A DNA stretch of 50,883 nt from Lachnospiraceae bacterium (GTDB lineage Bacteria > Bacillota > Clostridia > Lachnospirales > Lachnospiraceae), in assembly GCA_900771955.1 (NCBI GenBank), contig CAAGPW010000075.1, positions 1-50,883 of the forward strand, in the 5' to 3' direction. A program made the position numbers and the translations under genes. Below are positions 16,167 through 24,721 of this stretch, piece after piece. The notes under the pieces were generated by a model that had not been told where the DNA came from, ran no database searches, and saw nothing but the letters and a program-made list of their open reading frames with translations. Numbering within the stretch: the stretch's first letter is position 1; each line of letters starts with the position of its first letter.

Positions 16167-16832
16167 TCAGCGTGCCCGTTTGATCTTTGCAGATGCCCAG
16201 GTTCCAAGATTCTGGATGAGCTGCACCACAATGATCAGGATCAGTACGGTAAAGAACATCAGGCGGTTATTGAACTGCTGGTATCCATAGGTAAGTGCGA
16301 TATTTCCGATACCGCCACCGCCAATGTAGCCTGCCATTGCGGTTGCTCCGATAAGACCGATCGTTCCTGTCGTGATCGTAAGAATCAGAGAACCAAGCGA
16401 TTCCGGCAAAATAAAGTGCCATACGATCTGAACCGGTGTCGCTCCCATTGCTTCCGCCGCCTCGATAATGCCGTATTTTGTCTCAAGCAGCGCTCCTTCC
16501 ATCAGTCTTGCCAGATATGGCGCAATGTAGATCGTGAGCGGAACCAGTGCCGCTTTCGTTCCGATCCTCGTTCCCACAAGCACCTTTGTGAGCGGCATTA
16601 CGCATACCAGCATGATAATGAACGGCGTGCTCCGGATCACGTTGATGATGATGTTTAAAATTCCGTTTACGAAACGGTTCTGATACATACCGTTCTTTCT
16701 CGTAAGATAAAGTAAAATTGCAAGCGGAAATGCGATGAGTGCACCGATAAACAGTGATATGCACACCATGTAAATGGTCTCCGCCCCTGCTGTCAGCAGT
16801 TTGTCTGTTGAAATTCCAAGATATGCTTCCAT
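16167..16832 (-). CDS. metI: Methionine ABC transporter permease
   Basis: A 221-residue permease with five predicted membrane segments, beginning ETIYMVCISLFIGALIAFPL. The EAA loop that docks with the ATPase is EAAEAMGATPVQIVWHFILP (about residues 125-144). Length matches MetI (about 217). It follows metN by 14 bases with a good GAGGAG site, so the genes are co-transcribed. Together with MetN and MetQ it forms a D/L-methionine importer. No defect seen. Confidence 0.93.
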   Translation of the reverse strand: MEAYLGISTDKLLTAGAETIYMVCISLFIGALIAFPLAILLYLTRKNGMYQNRFVNGILNIIINVIRSTPFIIMLVCVMPLTKVLVGTRIGTKAALVPLTIYIAPYLARLMEGALLETKYGIIEAAEAMGATPVQIVWHFILPESLGSLILTITTGTIGLIGATAMAGYIGGGGIGNIALTYGYQQFNNRLMFFTVLILIIVVQLIQNLGTWASAKIKRAR

Positions 16833-16846
16833 TTTTCTCCTCCTCT

Positions 16847-17884
16847 TTAAGATGCTTTTGGTATTTCATACGGGATGTAGGCAACTCCCGATTCATTTAA
16901 GTATTGCTTTGCCCGCTCAAGCTCCTCTTTTTCCCCGGTCATATGTATGATGATGATTCCAAGGACTTTATCTTCCAGCTGGCTGATGTTTGCGAATAAG
17001 ATGTTGGTCTCCACATCAAACCGCTTGTTTACCTGCGCCAGCACTGAATCCGTATTGCTGCTGTCCAGGAATTTAAGCCTTAACAGCTCTCCGTTTCTTT
17101 CATCGGCACGGATGCTCTCAAACAGGCTCTCCGGCACCGAATCGTTGATGACAGAACGTACAAAATTGCGTGTGGTCGGATGTTTCGGATCACTGAAGAT
17201 GTCAACCACGCTTCCCTGTTCCACGACCTTTCCATATTCCATCACCGCCACCTGATTGCACATTTCCTGGATCACATTCATTTCATGCGTGATGATCACG
17301 ATCGTGATCCCAAGTTCCCGGTTGATCTTTTTTAACAGCTGTAAGATGGATTCCGTTGTCTTGGGATCGAGGGCGCTTGTTGCTTCGTCACAGAGCAGGA
17401 TGGACGGGTCCGTCGCAAGCGCCCTTGCAATGCCGACCCGCTGTTTCTGTCCGCCGGAAAGATTTGCCGGGTAGGCATCCTTTTTCTCGGTCAGCTCCAC
17501 AAATTCCAGAAGCTCTGTAACCTTTTTTTCGATCTCCGCACTGCTCTTATGATTTAGCTTCATCGGAATCGCGATGTTGTCATACACGGTTTTGGATTCC
17601 AGCAGGTTGAACTGCTGAAAGATCATTCCAATCTGTTTCCGCAGCTTCCGAAGCTCCGGTTTCGGAAGCTTATTCACATCTTTTCCCTCCACGAAGACTG
17701 TTCCGCTATCCGGTTTTTCAAGCGCATTGATCATGCGCACCAGTGTGGATTTTCCAGCACCGGAAAAACCGATGATCCCGTAAATATCTCCTTTCTCGAT
17801 CGCAAGGCTTACATGGGATAATGCCTCGATCTTTTCCTTTTTCTGTTCAAATGTCCGACTGATATCATTTATCTCAATGACCAC
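16847..17884 (-). CDS. metN: Methionine ABC transporter ATP-binding protein
   Basis: A 345-residue ATPase starting at GTG (17884), chosen because GAGGAG lies six bases upstream and the protein then opens with VIEINDISRTF as MetN does; an in-frame ATG farther upstream would translate the terminator region. Walker A is GFSGAGKST (about residues 39-47), the signature is LSGGQKQRVGIARAL (about 140-154), Walker B is ILLCDEATSALD (about 161-172). The C-terminal NIL domain (about 260-340) senses methionine in MetN proteins. No SAM riboswitch precedes it; a Met/Cys leader peptide and a terminator do. Confidence 0.92.
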   Translation of the reverse strand: MVIEINDISRTFEQKKEKIEALSHVSLAIEKGDIYGIIGFSGAGKSTLVRMINALEKPDSGTVFVEGKDVNKLPKPELRKLRKQIGMIFQQFNLLESKTVYDNIAIPMKLNHKSSAEIEKKVTELLEFVELTEKKDAYPANLSGGQKQRVGIARALATDPSILLCDEATSALDPKTTESILQLLKKINRELGITIVIITHEMNVIQEMCNQVAVMEYGKVVEQGSVVDIFSDPKHPTTRNFVRSVINDSVPESLFESIRADERNGELLRLKFLDSSNTDSVLAQVNKRFDVETNILFANISQLEDKVLGIIIIHMTGEKEELERAKQYLNESGVAYIPYEIPKAS

Positions 17885-17926
17885 TTTTTTCTCCTCCTCA
17901 GATTCTATGATTTGATTCCTTGCAAC

Positions 17927-17963
17927 GCAAAAAGCAGGTGGCACATTCATGTGCCACCTGCTT
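17927..17963 (-). terminator. Attenuator terminator before metN
   Basis: A 15-base perfect stem (minus strand arms at 17963-17949 and 17946-17932, two-base loop) followed by T5. It lies 28 bases after the leader-peptide stop and about 48 bases before the metN GTG, within the same transcript. The 5' arm can alternatively pair with upstream leader RNA (18011-18018, eight pairs; or the Met/Cys codons themselves, ten pairs with wobbles), as expected for an attenuator. Confidence 0.85.
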
Positions 17964-17990
17964 CCCTTCGCTCTATCTAAAAACCCGGAA

Positions 17991-18110
17991 TCAGATATGA
18001 ACATGCATGCGCAAATAGACCGTATGATCCTTCATACAGCAGCACATCATCATATCCATACCTTTATTCACTTTTACAAAGCTGTTATTGCGTACCTGAT
18101 ATGTCTTCAT
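17991..18110 (-). CDS. Met/Cys-rich leader peptide of the metNIQ operon
   Basis: A 39-residue open frame with an AAAGGAGAGAACAGAT ribosome site before its ATG. Residues 18-26 read MDMMMCCCM, encoded at 18059-18033: five Met and three Cys codons in nine positions. It lies between a strong promoter (18186-18214) and a terminator (17927-17963), upstream of a methionine importer. This is the arrangement of ribosome-mediated attenuation: shortage of charged tRNA-Met or tRNA-Cys would stall the ribosome on this run and change RNA folding before metN. The peptide itself probably has no other role. The sequence is clear; the mechanism is inferred. Confidence 0.8.
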   Translation of the reverse strand: MKTYQVRNNSFVKVNKGMDMMMCCCMKDHTVYLRMHVHI

Positions 18111-18185
18111 ATCTGTTCTCTCCTTTCTCTTCTTATTATTCTTAATTCATATAAATCATATATTTCATATCGTTTTGATAGGATT

Positions 18186-18214
18186 ACTATACATTAAACC
18201 ACAGGCGATGTCAA
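18186..18214 (-). promoter_or_regulatory. Promoter of the metNIQ leader
   Basis: Minus strand TTGACA (18214-18209), a 17-base spacer and TATAGT (18191-18186). The start would be near 18179, giving a leader of about 295 bases before metN that contains the Met/Cys peptide and the terminator. Confidence 0.85.
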
Positions 18215-18235
18215 TACATTTTTTCAATAAATTTT

Positions 18236-18277
18236 AAAAAGAGCCGGAAAGCCTTGATATTCCGGCCTTTCCGACTC
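18236..18277 (-). terminator. Terminator after MATE copy 3
   Basis: Minus strand GAGTCGGAAAG (18277-18267) pairs with CTTTCCGGCTC (18251-18241) with one wobble, then T5 (18240-18236). It lies nine bases past the MATE stop and separates that operon from the metNIQ promoter. Confidence 0.88.
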
Positions 18278-18285
18278 AAAAAAAT

Positions 18286-19650
18286 TTATCTTTTCATCTG
18301 TTTTCTGCGGATCACCACAAAGCAAAGAATATGTACAGACAGGGTAATGATCCAGGTGATCGGGTAAGACAGATAGACTGTTGTCACCGAATGATAGCAG
18401 TCGATCTGGAATACCGTGGCCAGCCATACCAGCCGCAATCCACAGGCTCCGATCAGTGACACGATCATCGGCATGACCGAATAGCCCACGCCGCGCAGTG
18501 CGCCCACCATGACATCCATAATTCCGCAGAGCGCATAGGTTCGTGCAATAATGCGAAGCCGGTGCATACCAGCTCCAATGACCGCCGGGCTCGACGAATA
18601 GATGCCAAGCAGCGGATGCCCGAACAGTACACAGGCATTTCCAAATACCAGACCTACCACAATAACACAACACTCACCCGTGATCGCGATCCGGTTGATC
18701 CGCTCCTGTTTACCAGCGCCAAAATTCTGGCTGGTAAACGAGATCGTTGCCTGATAAAACGAGTTCATTGCCATGTAGACGAATCCCTCGATGTTGGCCG
18801 CTGCCGAATTTCCTGCCACTACCGTTGCTCCGAACAGATTGATGGAGGACTGGATCACGACATTCGACAAGGCAAACACAATGCCCTGAAATCCAGCCGG
18901 CAGTCCGACTTTTAAGATCTGTGCAAATTTATCCGGATAAATATGAAGCTTACGCAGTTCCAGATGAATACTGCCCTTTTCCCTTATCATACAGCCGAGC
19001 ACAAGCAGCGCGGAAACCGCCTCTGAAATCACGGTTGCCAGCGCCACGCCCGCAACATCCATATGGAAACAGATCACAAATAACAGGTTCAGCACGATAT
19101 TAACACATCCCGCGCCAAACAGATAATACAGCGGCCGCCTGGTGTCACCGACTGCCCGAAGCAGTGCACTGCCGAAATTGTAGACCATCGTGCCCGTCAT
19201 ACCCAGAAAATAAATTCTAAGATACAACACCGCAAGGTCTAAAACCTCTTCCGGCGTCTGCATCCAGATCAGGATCTGCCTTGCTCCTACCACACCGATA
19301 ACCGTCAGAATGATGCCGCTTAAAATACTTAAAAGCATTGCTGTATGTACGGTCTTTCTGAGCTCCTCATCCTGCTTTGCCCCGTAAAAACGTGCGGCTG
19401 CCACATTCGCTCCGATTGACAGCCCCACAAACAGGTTTGTAAGCAGGTTGATCAGCGCCGTATTTGAACCAACCGCCGCCAGGGAATTATCCCCTGCAAA
19501 TCTGCCGACCACCACAATATCCGCCGCATTAAACAATAACTGCAAAATACTGGAACACATCAGCGGGAGCGTAAAGATCAGCATCTTTTTTAAGATGGAG
19601 CCGCTGCACATGTCCATTTCATAATTTTTCTTTTGTTCTTTTTCTTTCAT
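18286..19650 (-). CDS. MATE family efflux transporter (intact copy 3)
   Basis: A 454-residue MATE protein with twelve predicted membrane segments. Family signatures are LQLLFNAADIVVVGRFAG (about residues 38-55), VGSNTALINLLTNLFVGLS after it, and FGSALLRAVGDTRRPLYYL in the middle. Length is normal with no frame break. An AAGGAG site lies 13 bases upstream of the chosen ATG, a little far; a second in-frame ATG (residue 12, MDMCSG) is an alternative start. It follows the cardiolipin synthase gene by 17 bases, so the two are probably one operon. Substrate unknown. Confidence 0.88.
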   Translation of the reverse strand: MKEKEQKKNYEMDMCSGSILKKMLIFTLPLMCSSILQLLFNAADIVVVGRFAGDNSLAAVGSNTALINLLTNLFVGLSIGANVAAARFYGAKQDEELRKTVHTAMLLSILSGIILTVIGVVGARQILIWMQTPEEVLDLAVLYLRIYFLGMTGTMVYNFGSALLRAVGDTRRPLYYLFGAGCVNIVLNLLFVICFHMDVAGVALATVISEAVSALLVLGCMIREKGSIHLELRKLHIYPDKFAQILKVGLPAGFQGIVFALSNVVIQSSINLFGATVVAGNSAAANIEGFVYMAMNSFYQATISFTSQNFGAGKQERINRIAITGECCVIVVGLVFGNACVLFGHPLLGIYSSSPAVIGAGMHRLRIIARTYALCGIMDVMVGALRGVGYSVMPMIVSLIGACGLRLVWLATVFQIDCYHSVTTVYLSYPITWIITLSVHILCFVVIRRKQMKR

Positions 19651-19667
19651 AATCCTGTTACTGCTCC

Positions 19668-21209
19668 TTATACCAACGGGGAAAACAGCCTTAAGACACC
19701 TCTTCCCACTCTCGCCAGCACAGATTTCCGTCTGTTATATTTTTCCGTAACTTCTGTACTTGCCGCAAATATTTCATCAAAATCTTCCCGGATCTTTGCC
19801 ACCGCATCATAGTGATACAGATACACACCATTTTCAAAATGCAGATACAGGCTGCGATAGTCCAGATTGATCGTTCCGACAGTCGCTGCCTGTCTGTCAC
19901 AGACACACTGTTTCGCATGGATAAATCCGGGCGTATACTCATAAATACGCACACCGCTTCTCGCAAGCTCTGAATAGTAGGAGCGTGTCATCTGATAAAC
20001 CATTTTTTTATCCGGAATGCCCGGTGTCACAACACGCACATCTACCCCGCGCTTTGCCGCCATCCTGAGTTCTCTGGACATTTCATCCGTAATGATCAGA
20101 TACGGCGTGGTAAAAAAGATCTCGTGCTTTGCATTCTTGATGAGATTCATATACACATTTTCACCGGTTGTTTCATGATCCAACGGGCTGTCCGCATACG
20201 GCTGGACAAACCCGTGTTCCTTCGCTGTATACTCCACGCGCGGCAGATATTTTTCATAATCCGTATCGGTCTTTTTTACCGCATTCCACATTTCCAGAAA
20301 CATCACTGTGAGATTTATTACTGCATCTCCGGTTAACATAACACCCGTATCTTTCCAGTATCCATACGGATGTGTACGGTTAAAATACTCTTCCGCAAGA
20401 TTGTATCCTCCGGTAAATCCTACTTTTCCGTCAATGACCGTGATCTTTCTGTGATCGCGGTTATTCATGAAAATATTTAAAAACGGATGCATCGGATTGA
20501 ATACACGGCACTGTATCCCAACCGATTCCATACGCTTGATAAAGTCATTGTTGATAAAAACGAAGCTGCCGACGTCATCATAAAATACTCTGACCTCAAC
20601 GCCTTCTTTTACCTTCTGTACCAGGATCTCCTTGAGCTCCAGAAATGCACTGGATTCTTCGATCGCATGATACTCCATAAATATAAAATGCTTTGCCTTT
20701 TTTAACTCCCTCTTCTGTGCTTCCAGTCCCTCTTCTGCCGTCTTGTGAAATTCGACATCCGTATTCTGCCAGATCGGGTAGCCCGCATAATTCCAGACAT
20801 AGCGCGCCTGATTGGCAGCCGCAAAATCCGTCTCCTCCAGATTCTTTAAAACTTCCTCATCCTGCTTAAGTGTTCCCTCCAGATCCGCATCGATCTTTTC
20901 AAAATGTTCGCGCATGTGTTTTGTTGCCCCGGGACGGCCAAACAGGAAATACAGACAGAGTCCAAGTACAGGGAATGCCAGTATCGCTATGATCCACGGC
21001 AGCTTAAAACCCGCATTCATGTCTTTTCCATAAATATAAAAGGCCACACAGAGTGCCAAAAAACTGCTTCCCAGTGAAATCCCCGTAGAATAGGCATTCA
21101 GTTTGAGGAAAAGCATTACGATCCAGACCACCTGTATCACAAATCCAAGTGCTGCAAAAATTAATCTTCCTATGCTGTTTTTTACCGCCGTTTTCGCTTC
21201 TGTACGCAT
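19668..21209 (-). CDS. cls: Cardiolipin synthase
   Basis: A 513-residue phospholipase-D-superfamily enzyme. Two N-terminal membrane segments (about residues 10-60) anchor it. The two catalytic HKD motifs are HRKITVIDG, continuing into GFTGGYN, and HAKQCVCDRQAATVGTINLD. It joins two phosphatidylglycerol molecules into cardiolipin plus glycerol at the membrane. I chose the ATG at 21209, which follows GGAAAGGA at good spacing; an in-frame GTG at 21227 overlaps that site. Length is normal for bacterial Cls. Co-transcribed with the downstream MATE gene. Confidence 0.92.
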   Translation of the reverse strand: MRTEAKTAVKNSIGRLIFAALGFVIQVVWIVMLFLKLNAYSTGISLGSSFLALCVAFYIYGKDMNAGFKLPWIIAILAFPVLGLCLYFLFGRPGATKHMREHFEKIDADLEGTLKQDEEVLKNLEETDFAAANQARYVWNYAGYPIWQNTDVEFHKTAEEGLEAQKRELKKAKHFIFMEYHAIEESSAFLELKEILVQKVKEGVEVRVFYDDVGSFVFINNDFIKRMESVGIQCRVFNPMHPFLNIFMNNRDHRKITVIDGKVGFTGGYNLAEEYFNRTHPYGYWKDTGVMLTGDAVINLTVMFLEMWNAVKKTDTDYEKYLPRVEYTAKEHGFVQPYADSPLDHETTGENVYMNLIKNAKHEIFFTTPYLIITDEMSRELRMAAKRGVDVRVVTPGIPDKKMVYQMTRSYYSELARSGVRIYEYTPGFIHAKQCVCDRQAATVGTINLDYRSLYLHFENGVYLYHYDAVAKIREDFDEIFAASTEVTEKYNRRKSVLARVGRGVLRLFSPLV

Positions 21210-21362
21210 ATTACCATTCCTTTCCACTTTATTTAGTATTACTACTCTACTCCTATTTTACACAAGATACAAGAAAAACTCTCATTTAATATATCGTATT
21301 TTCAAATCTTTTTCAAATGCGCCGTAAGGCGCAAAAGAAAATTTATCCCAAAACCAAACAGA

Positions 21363-22337
21363 TCAATACACCTTTCCGCTTCCGCGACCTTCCTGCAATG
21401 CCGGGATACGTTTTGACATGATCGGATGATCTGCTATCATATTGACAAACCAGATAAAAAATCCTTTCATCCCACGTAATTCCTTCAGGTAATCCTCTTT
21501 GTCAACCATCTTATACAAATGCCGGTCAACGGTCAACATCAGCATAGAATCAATGCCGTCTACGCCGGTCAGCCGTTGTGCCAGACGATCACAACTGAAT
21601 TCACGCGTTCTGGAAGCAATCGCCCCGATTACCGGTATACGCATGGCAAACCAGATCGGCAGATTGTAATGCAGTGTTGCATGCCCATAGTAAATATGTG
21701 ACATTTCATGCGCAATCACAAAATTTAACGCATCCATATCATGGTATTCCCGGTAAGCCACCTCAAAAATTTCCGCATTGATCAAAATCCACTGCCTCCG
21801 AAAAAGGAAAGTGGAAAAAGCATTTAATACCCCGGATTCCTGTTTTACATATACTTTTGGCACTTTGATCCCCAAACGACTGGCATATTGCTCGATCGTA
21901 TGGTATACCTCCGGGAAATTGTTTTCCGTGATACGAACCGAATTTGATCGATACATTGCATAATATATATACAGAAAAATATAGCCTGCGACGAGAATAA
22001 ACACTCCATATGCCAGCGCTGTTACTTCCATCGGCAATTCCTTTTCCGGTTCTTCCAAGGTTTCTTCATAATTTTCCTGTAAACGCTCTCCATAATCCTT
22101 TAAATCATTGTAATTTTCAGAAAAATTATGTGCAAACAGCGCAATCACAACAACAATCATCAGAATATTGATCACGATCAGTCTGCGATACCAGCGTTTT
22201 TCCAGACGGTGTCTCAGCGTTTCGCTTACCTCCTTCGTAATTGGCATCTTCTTCTCTTCCAGTGTCATATCATAGGTAAGTCGGTTACCAAATATCTTTT
22301 TATACCGTTCCAGTTCTTTCTTTTCGCTTCTTTTCAT
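21363..22337 (-). CDS. M48 family membrane metalloprotease
   Basis: A zinc metalloprotease of the M48 (HtpX/Ste24) type. The active site is HEMSHIYYGH (HExxH) and a downstream EFSCDRLAQRL segment supplies the third ligand. Two membrane segments precede the catalytic domain (RLIVINILMIVVVIALFAHN and AYGVFILVAGYIFLYIYYAM). M48 proteins often clear damaged membrane proteins or process peptides. I favour the ATG at 22337 (324 residues); an in-frame TTG at 22388 would add 17 residues. It follows the GHKL kinase gene on the same strand with a short gap, so it may be in that operon. Substrate unknown. Confidence 0.85.
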   Translation of the reverse strand: MKRSEKKELERYKKIFGNRLTYDMTLEEKKMPITKEVSETLRHRLEKRWYRRLIVINILMIVVVIALFAHNFSENYNDLKDYGERLQENYEETLEEPEKELPMEVTALAYGVFILVAGYIFLYIYYAMYRSNSVRITENNFPEVYHTIEQYASRLGIKVPKVYVKQESGVLNAFSTFLFRRQWILINAEIFEVAYREYHDMDALNFVIAHEMSHIYYGHATLHYNLPIWFAMRIPVIGAIASRTREFSCDRLAQRLTGVDGIDSMLMLTVDRHLYKMVDKEDYLKELRGMKGFFIWFVNMIADHPIMSKRIPALQEGRGSGKVY

Positions 22338-22447
22338 ATCTCTCAACCATTCCTTTGCTATTTTTTCGACATACTTACTATAATACAAAGGAAAAGAGAA
22401 TGGCCCTTTCTGTCGTAAAAGGTCATTCTCCTGTCGTGAATGATTCT

Positions 22448-23785
22448 TTATTCCGATGCCGTCGTAGTGATCGGCAGAAAAATCGTTACGGTAAATGTAT
22501 CTTCTTCCATATCCGCCGTAATTTCTCCACCGTATTTGCTCACGGTCTTTTTCATGTTCTGCATCCCGTATCCATGTAATTCTCTGTTCTGCTTTGTAGT
22601 AAAGCGATTTTGGGCCAATAACTTATTGGGACGATTTTCCGGTTCCGTGGTATTTTGCATGGCAATCATATAATAAGTATCGGTTCGTTTTATCCGCATG
22701 CAAAAACGGCGCTCTTTCTTTACCTTCTGCAATGCCTCAATGGCATTGTCCAATGCATTGGAAAAAATAGTACAGATATCAACTGGGTTCATCTTAAGCC
22801 CTTTGTCCAGCACGCCGTCAATCTCATATGAAATATGCAATTGCTCCATCCGTTCGATCTTCGATGCAACAATACCATCCAGTAAATCTGACCCTGTAAC
22901 GCATTTCGGAGACAATGCCGACACACGTCCTAACAATTCATCCACATAATCGCCGGCCTCCCGATATCTTTCCTTCTGTTGTAACATCTGCACAGTCATT
23001 AAATGATTGATCATGTCATGGCGGAATCTTCTTGTCTCCTCCTGCTTTTCTTTGTATTGTTCAAAATGCTGCAGTTGAAGCTCCAACAATTCCTGCTGAT
23101 GTTTCTGTCCCATTTCATAGTATACGGATAATCTATTTTTAATCATGAATAATGGCGTGACAATGTATACAATAGAAATACAGGCAATCAGCAAATATCG
23201 ATAGCCTTTTGGCAGTATGGTTATATCATCTGTTATGGATAACACAACAGAAACTACATAGACCAGCAGACTAAACAGAATCATGAGAATCCGTTCCCTG
23301 CACCGGAAGTTCAGACAAATTCCTTTGCGAAGCAATCCAAAATACAGGTATATCATAAATACTGCACTTATCATGGTAACCATAAGGTCAAACGGCTTTT
23401 GATCCATATATTTAAACTGCTCTGCCAGAGCTGGATCTGCCATCACAAATACGATTCCGCAATAAAAAGAAATAGACATCATATAAATCAAAAATGTATC
23501 TACAACAGCCCGAACTCTGCGCAATACTCTCTTTTTATCCCCACGCAGATATATGCCCATACTGAGAAATGCAATAATTCTTGAAATGTTACTGTATACG
23601 TCACATCCACTTACCATAGCAATCGATTCAAAAATAATATCCAATGTCGCCGCCATCAAGATCAAACCGATACTTTTCCAGTCTGCTACAATACTTTCTT
23701 CAAATAACACTTTTGACATTACAAGGAAAACCATAAGTAAAATTATTTCTTCCAGAAGCATGCTGCCAAATATATGCACACTCAT
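22448..23785 (-). CDS. GHKL-domain sensor histidine kinase (AgrC-like)
   Basis: A 445-residue kinase. The N-terminal half has about six membrane segments, then a coiled linker (QQELLELQLQHFEQYKEKQE) and the phosphoacceptor region FRHDMINHLMTVQ (about residue 245). The GHKL ATPase domain carries the N box IFSNALDNAIEAL and the late G box GYGMQNMKK. This is the layout of AgrC/ComD-type quorum or peptide sensors. The start overlaps the end of the LytTR regulator gene, confirming the pair. No AgrB or AgrD-like peptide gene lies nearby, so the signal is unknown; the adjacent M48 protease is a possible partner. Confidence 0.88.
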   Translation of the reverse strand: MSVHIFGSMLLEEIILLMVFLVMSKVLFEESIVADWKSIGLILMAATLDIIFESIAMVSGCDVYSNISRIIAFLSMGIYLRGDKKRVLRRVRAVVDTFLIYMMSISFYCGIVFVMADPALAEQFKYMDQKPFDLMVTMISAVFMIYLYFGLLRKGICLNFRCRERILMILFSLLVYVVSVVLSITDDITILPKGYRYLLIACISIVYIVTPLFMIKNRLSVYYEMGQKHQQELLELQLQHFEQYKEKQEETRRFRHDMINHLMTVQMLQQKERYREAGDYVDELLGRVSALSPKCVTGSDLLDGIVASKIERMEQLHISYEIDGVLDKGLKMNPVDICTIFSNALDNAIEALQKVKKERRFCMRIKRTDTYYMIAMQNTTEPENRPNKLLAQNRFTTKQNRELHGYGMQNMKKTVSKYGGEITADMEEDTFTVTIFLPITTTASE

Positions 23786-24486
23786 TATAAAGCACTCCTT
23801 TTCGTATACATAATCAATGCTTCCTTAACACTTTTTTCCCTCGTTCTGCTAAGCGGTATTATGTCCTGATTATCAACCAAAATATCTCTTCCTGCAATCC
23901 GTGCGATGTGGGATAAGTTCACAAGATAGCTCCGATGGCAGCGCACAAAAAAATATGGATTTAGCTGTTCTTCATAATCCCTGATATTATACCTGCGTAA
24001 ATACTCCCTGTCCCTGGTAACGATACGAATATCCTGGTTGCAGGCTTCCATATATAAAATATCACGAACTGAAACCATGACCATCTCATCCTCTGCTTTT
24101 AACAGAATCTTCCTGGCTTCGGAATTTTTCTCTATCAAATGATTGATAATCTCTGTAAGCTGTTCCTTTTTTACGGGTTTTGTCAAATACCGAAGGGCAT
24201 TTACCTCGTATCCCTTAAGTGCATATTCCAGATGCGATGTCAGAAATACGAGTGCCGTCTCCTGATCCAACTCCCGCAGTTTTCTTGCCACAGACAATCC
24301 ATCGATACCCGGCATTTCAATATCCAAAATGATAAGATCATAGCATATTTTTTCTGTAGAAGCAATCAATTGACGCCCATCCTGAAATACATAGATTCTC
24401 AAGTCCAAACTTTTGTATGCTTCTTCTAACTGCGCTTTCGTTGCTTGAAGATGTACCAATTCGTCATCACAGATTGCGATTTTCAA
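23785..24486 (-). CDS. LytTR response regulator (AgrA-like)
   Basis: A 233-residue response regulator. The receiver domain has the acidic pair at CDDE (residues 6-9), the phosphorylated Asp at about 55 (DLIILDIEMPGIDG) and the conserved Lys in YLTKPVKKEQL. The LytTR DNA-binding domain occupies about 130-230 (ILYMEACNQDIRIVTRD, then VRCHRSYLVNLSHIARI). It overlaps the downstream GHKL kinase gene by one base and is its cognate regulator. Targets are unknown; the M48 gene and its own operon are candidates. Confidence 0.92.
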   Translation of the reverse strand: MKIAICDDELVHLQATKAQLEEAYKSLDLRIYVFQDGRQLIASTEKICYDLIILDIEMPGIDGLSVARKLRELDQETALVFLTSHLEYALKGYEVNALRYLTKPVKKEQLTEIINHLIEKNSEARKILLKAEDEMVMVSVRDILYMEACNQDIRIVTRDREYLRRYNIRDYEEQLNPYFFVRCHRSYLVNLSHIARIAGRDILVDNQDIIPLSRTREKSVKEALIMYTKRSAL

Positions 24487-24575
24487 ATGAATTCCCCCCT
24501 ACTGTTTATTCTTTTCTTCTGTAACCCGGTTCCATTTTTTTACGCACTCATTTTTTAGTATAGCTGATTAACAAA

Positions 24576-24701
24576 TCAAATACAATGTCCGTTCTTCATG
24601 AGCAATATTCCTTTTATAAGGAACAAAAGAAATGCCAATGCCGTGGCATAGGTCTCTCTGGTCAGTGCCAGAAACACCACTGCAAGAATGCTAAGTACCA
24701 T
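24576..24701 (-). CDS. Small hydrophobic protein (tentative)
   Basis: A 41-residue frame directly after the ABC permease stop: ATG at 24701, then two hydrophobic stretches (VLSILAVVFLALT and TALAFLLFLIKGILL) and the tail MKNGHCI. The frame is open back to an in-frame TGA 18 codons upstream of the ATG, so an upstream TTG start overlapping the permease end is possible. No strong ribosome site is seen. It may be a small membrane partner of the exporter, or the C-terminal remnant of a longer membrane protein. Low certainty. Confidence 0.4.
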   Translation of the reverse strand: MVLSILAVVFLALTRETYATALAFLLFLIKGILLMKNGHCI

Positions 24702-24721
24702 TGAGATGACAAGCAAAAATT

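Noticed and set aside
16017..16658. 213-residue plus-strand frame over metI
   Set aside because: Cys/His/Arg-rich composition typical of antisense translation; metI on the other strand is certain.
17885..18214. SAM riboswitch upstream of metN
   Set aside because: None of the conserved SAM-I core words is present; the leader is instead a short Met/Cys frame and a terminator.
21318..21331. GCGCC/GGCGC hairpin after the M48 gene as a terminator
   Set aside because: Only five base pairs and no real T tract on the minus strand; too weak to annotate.
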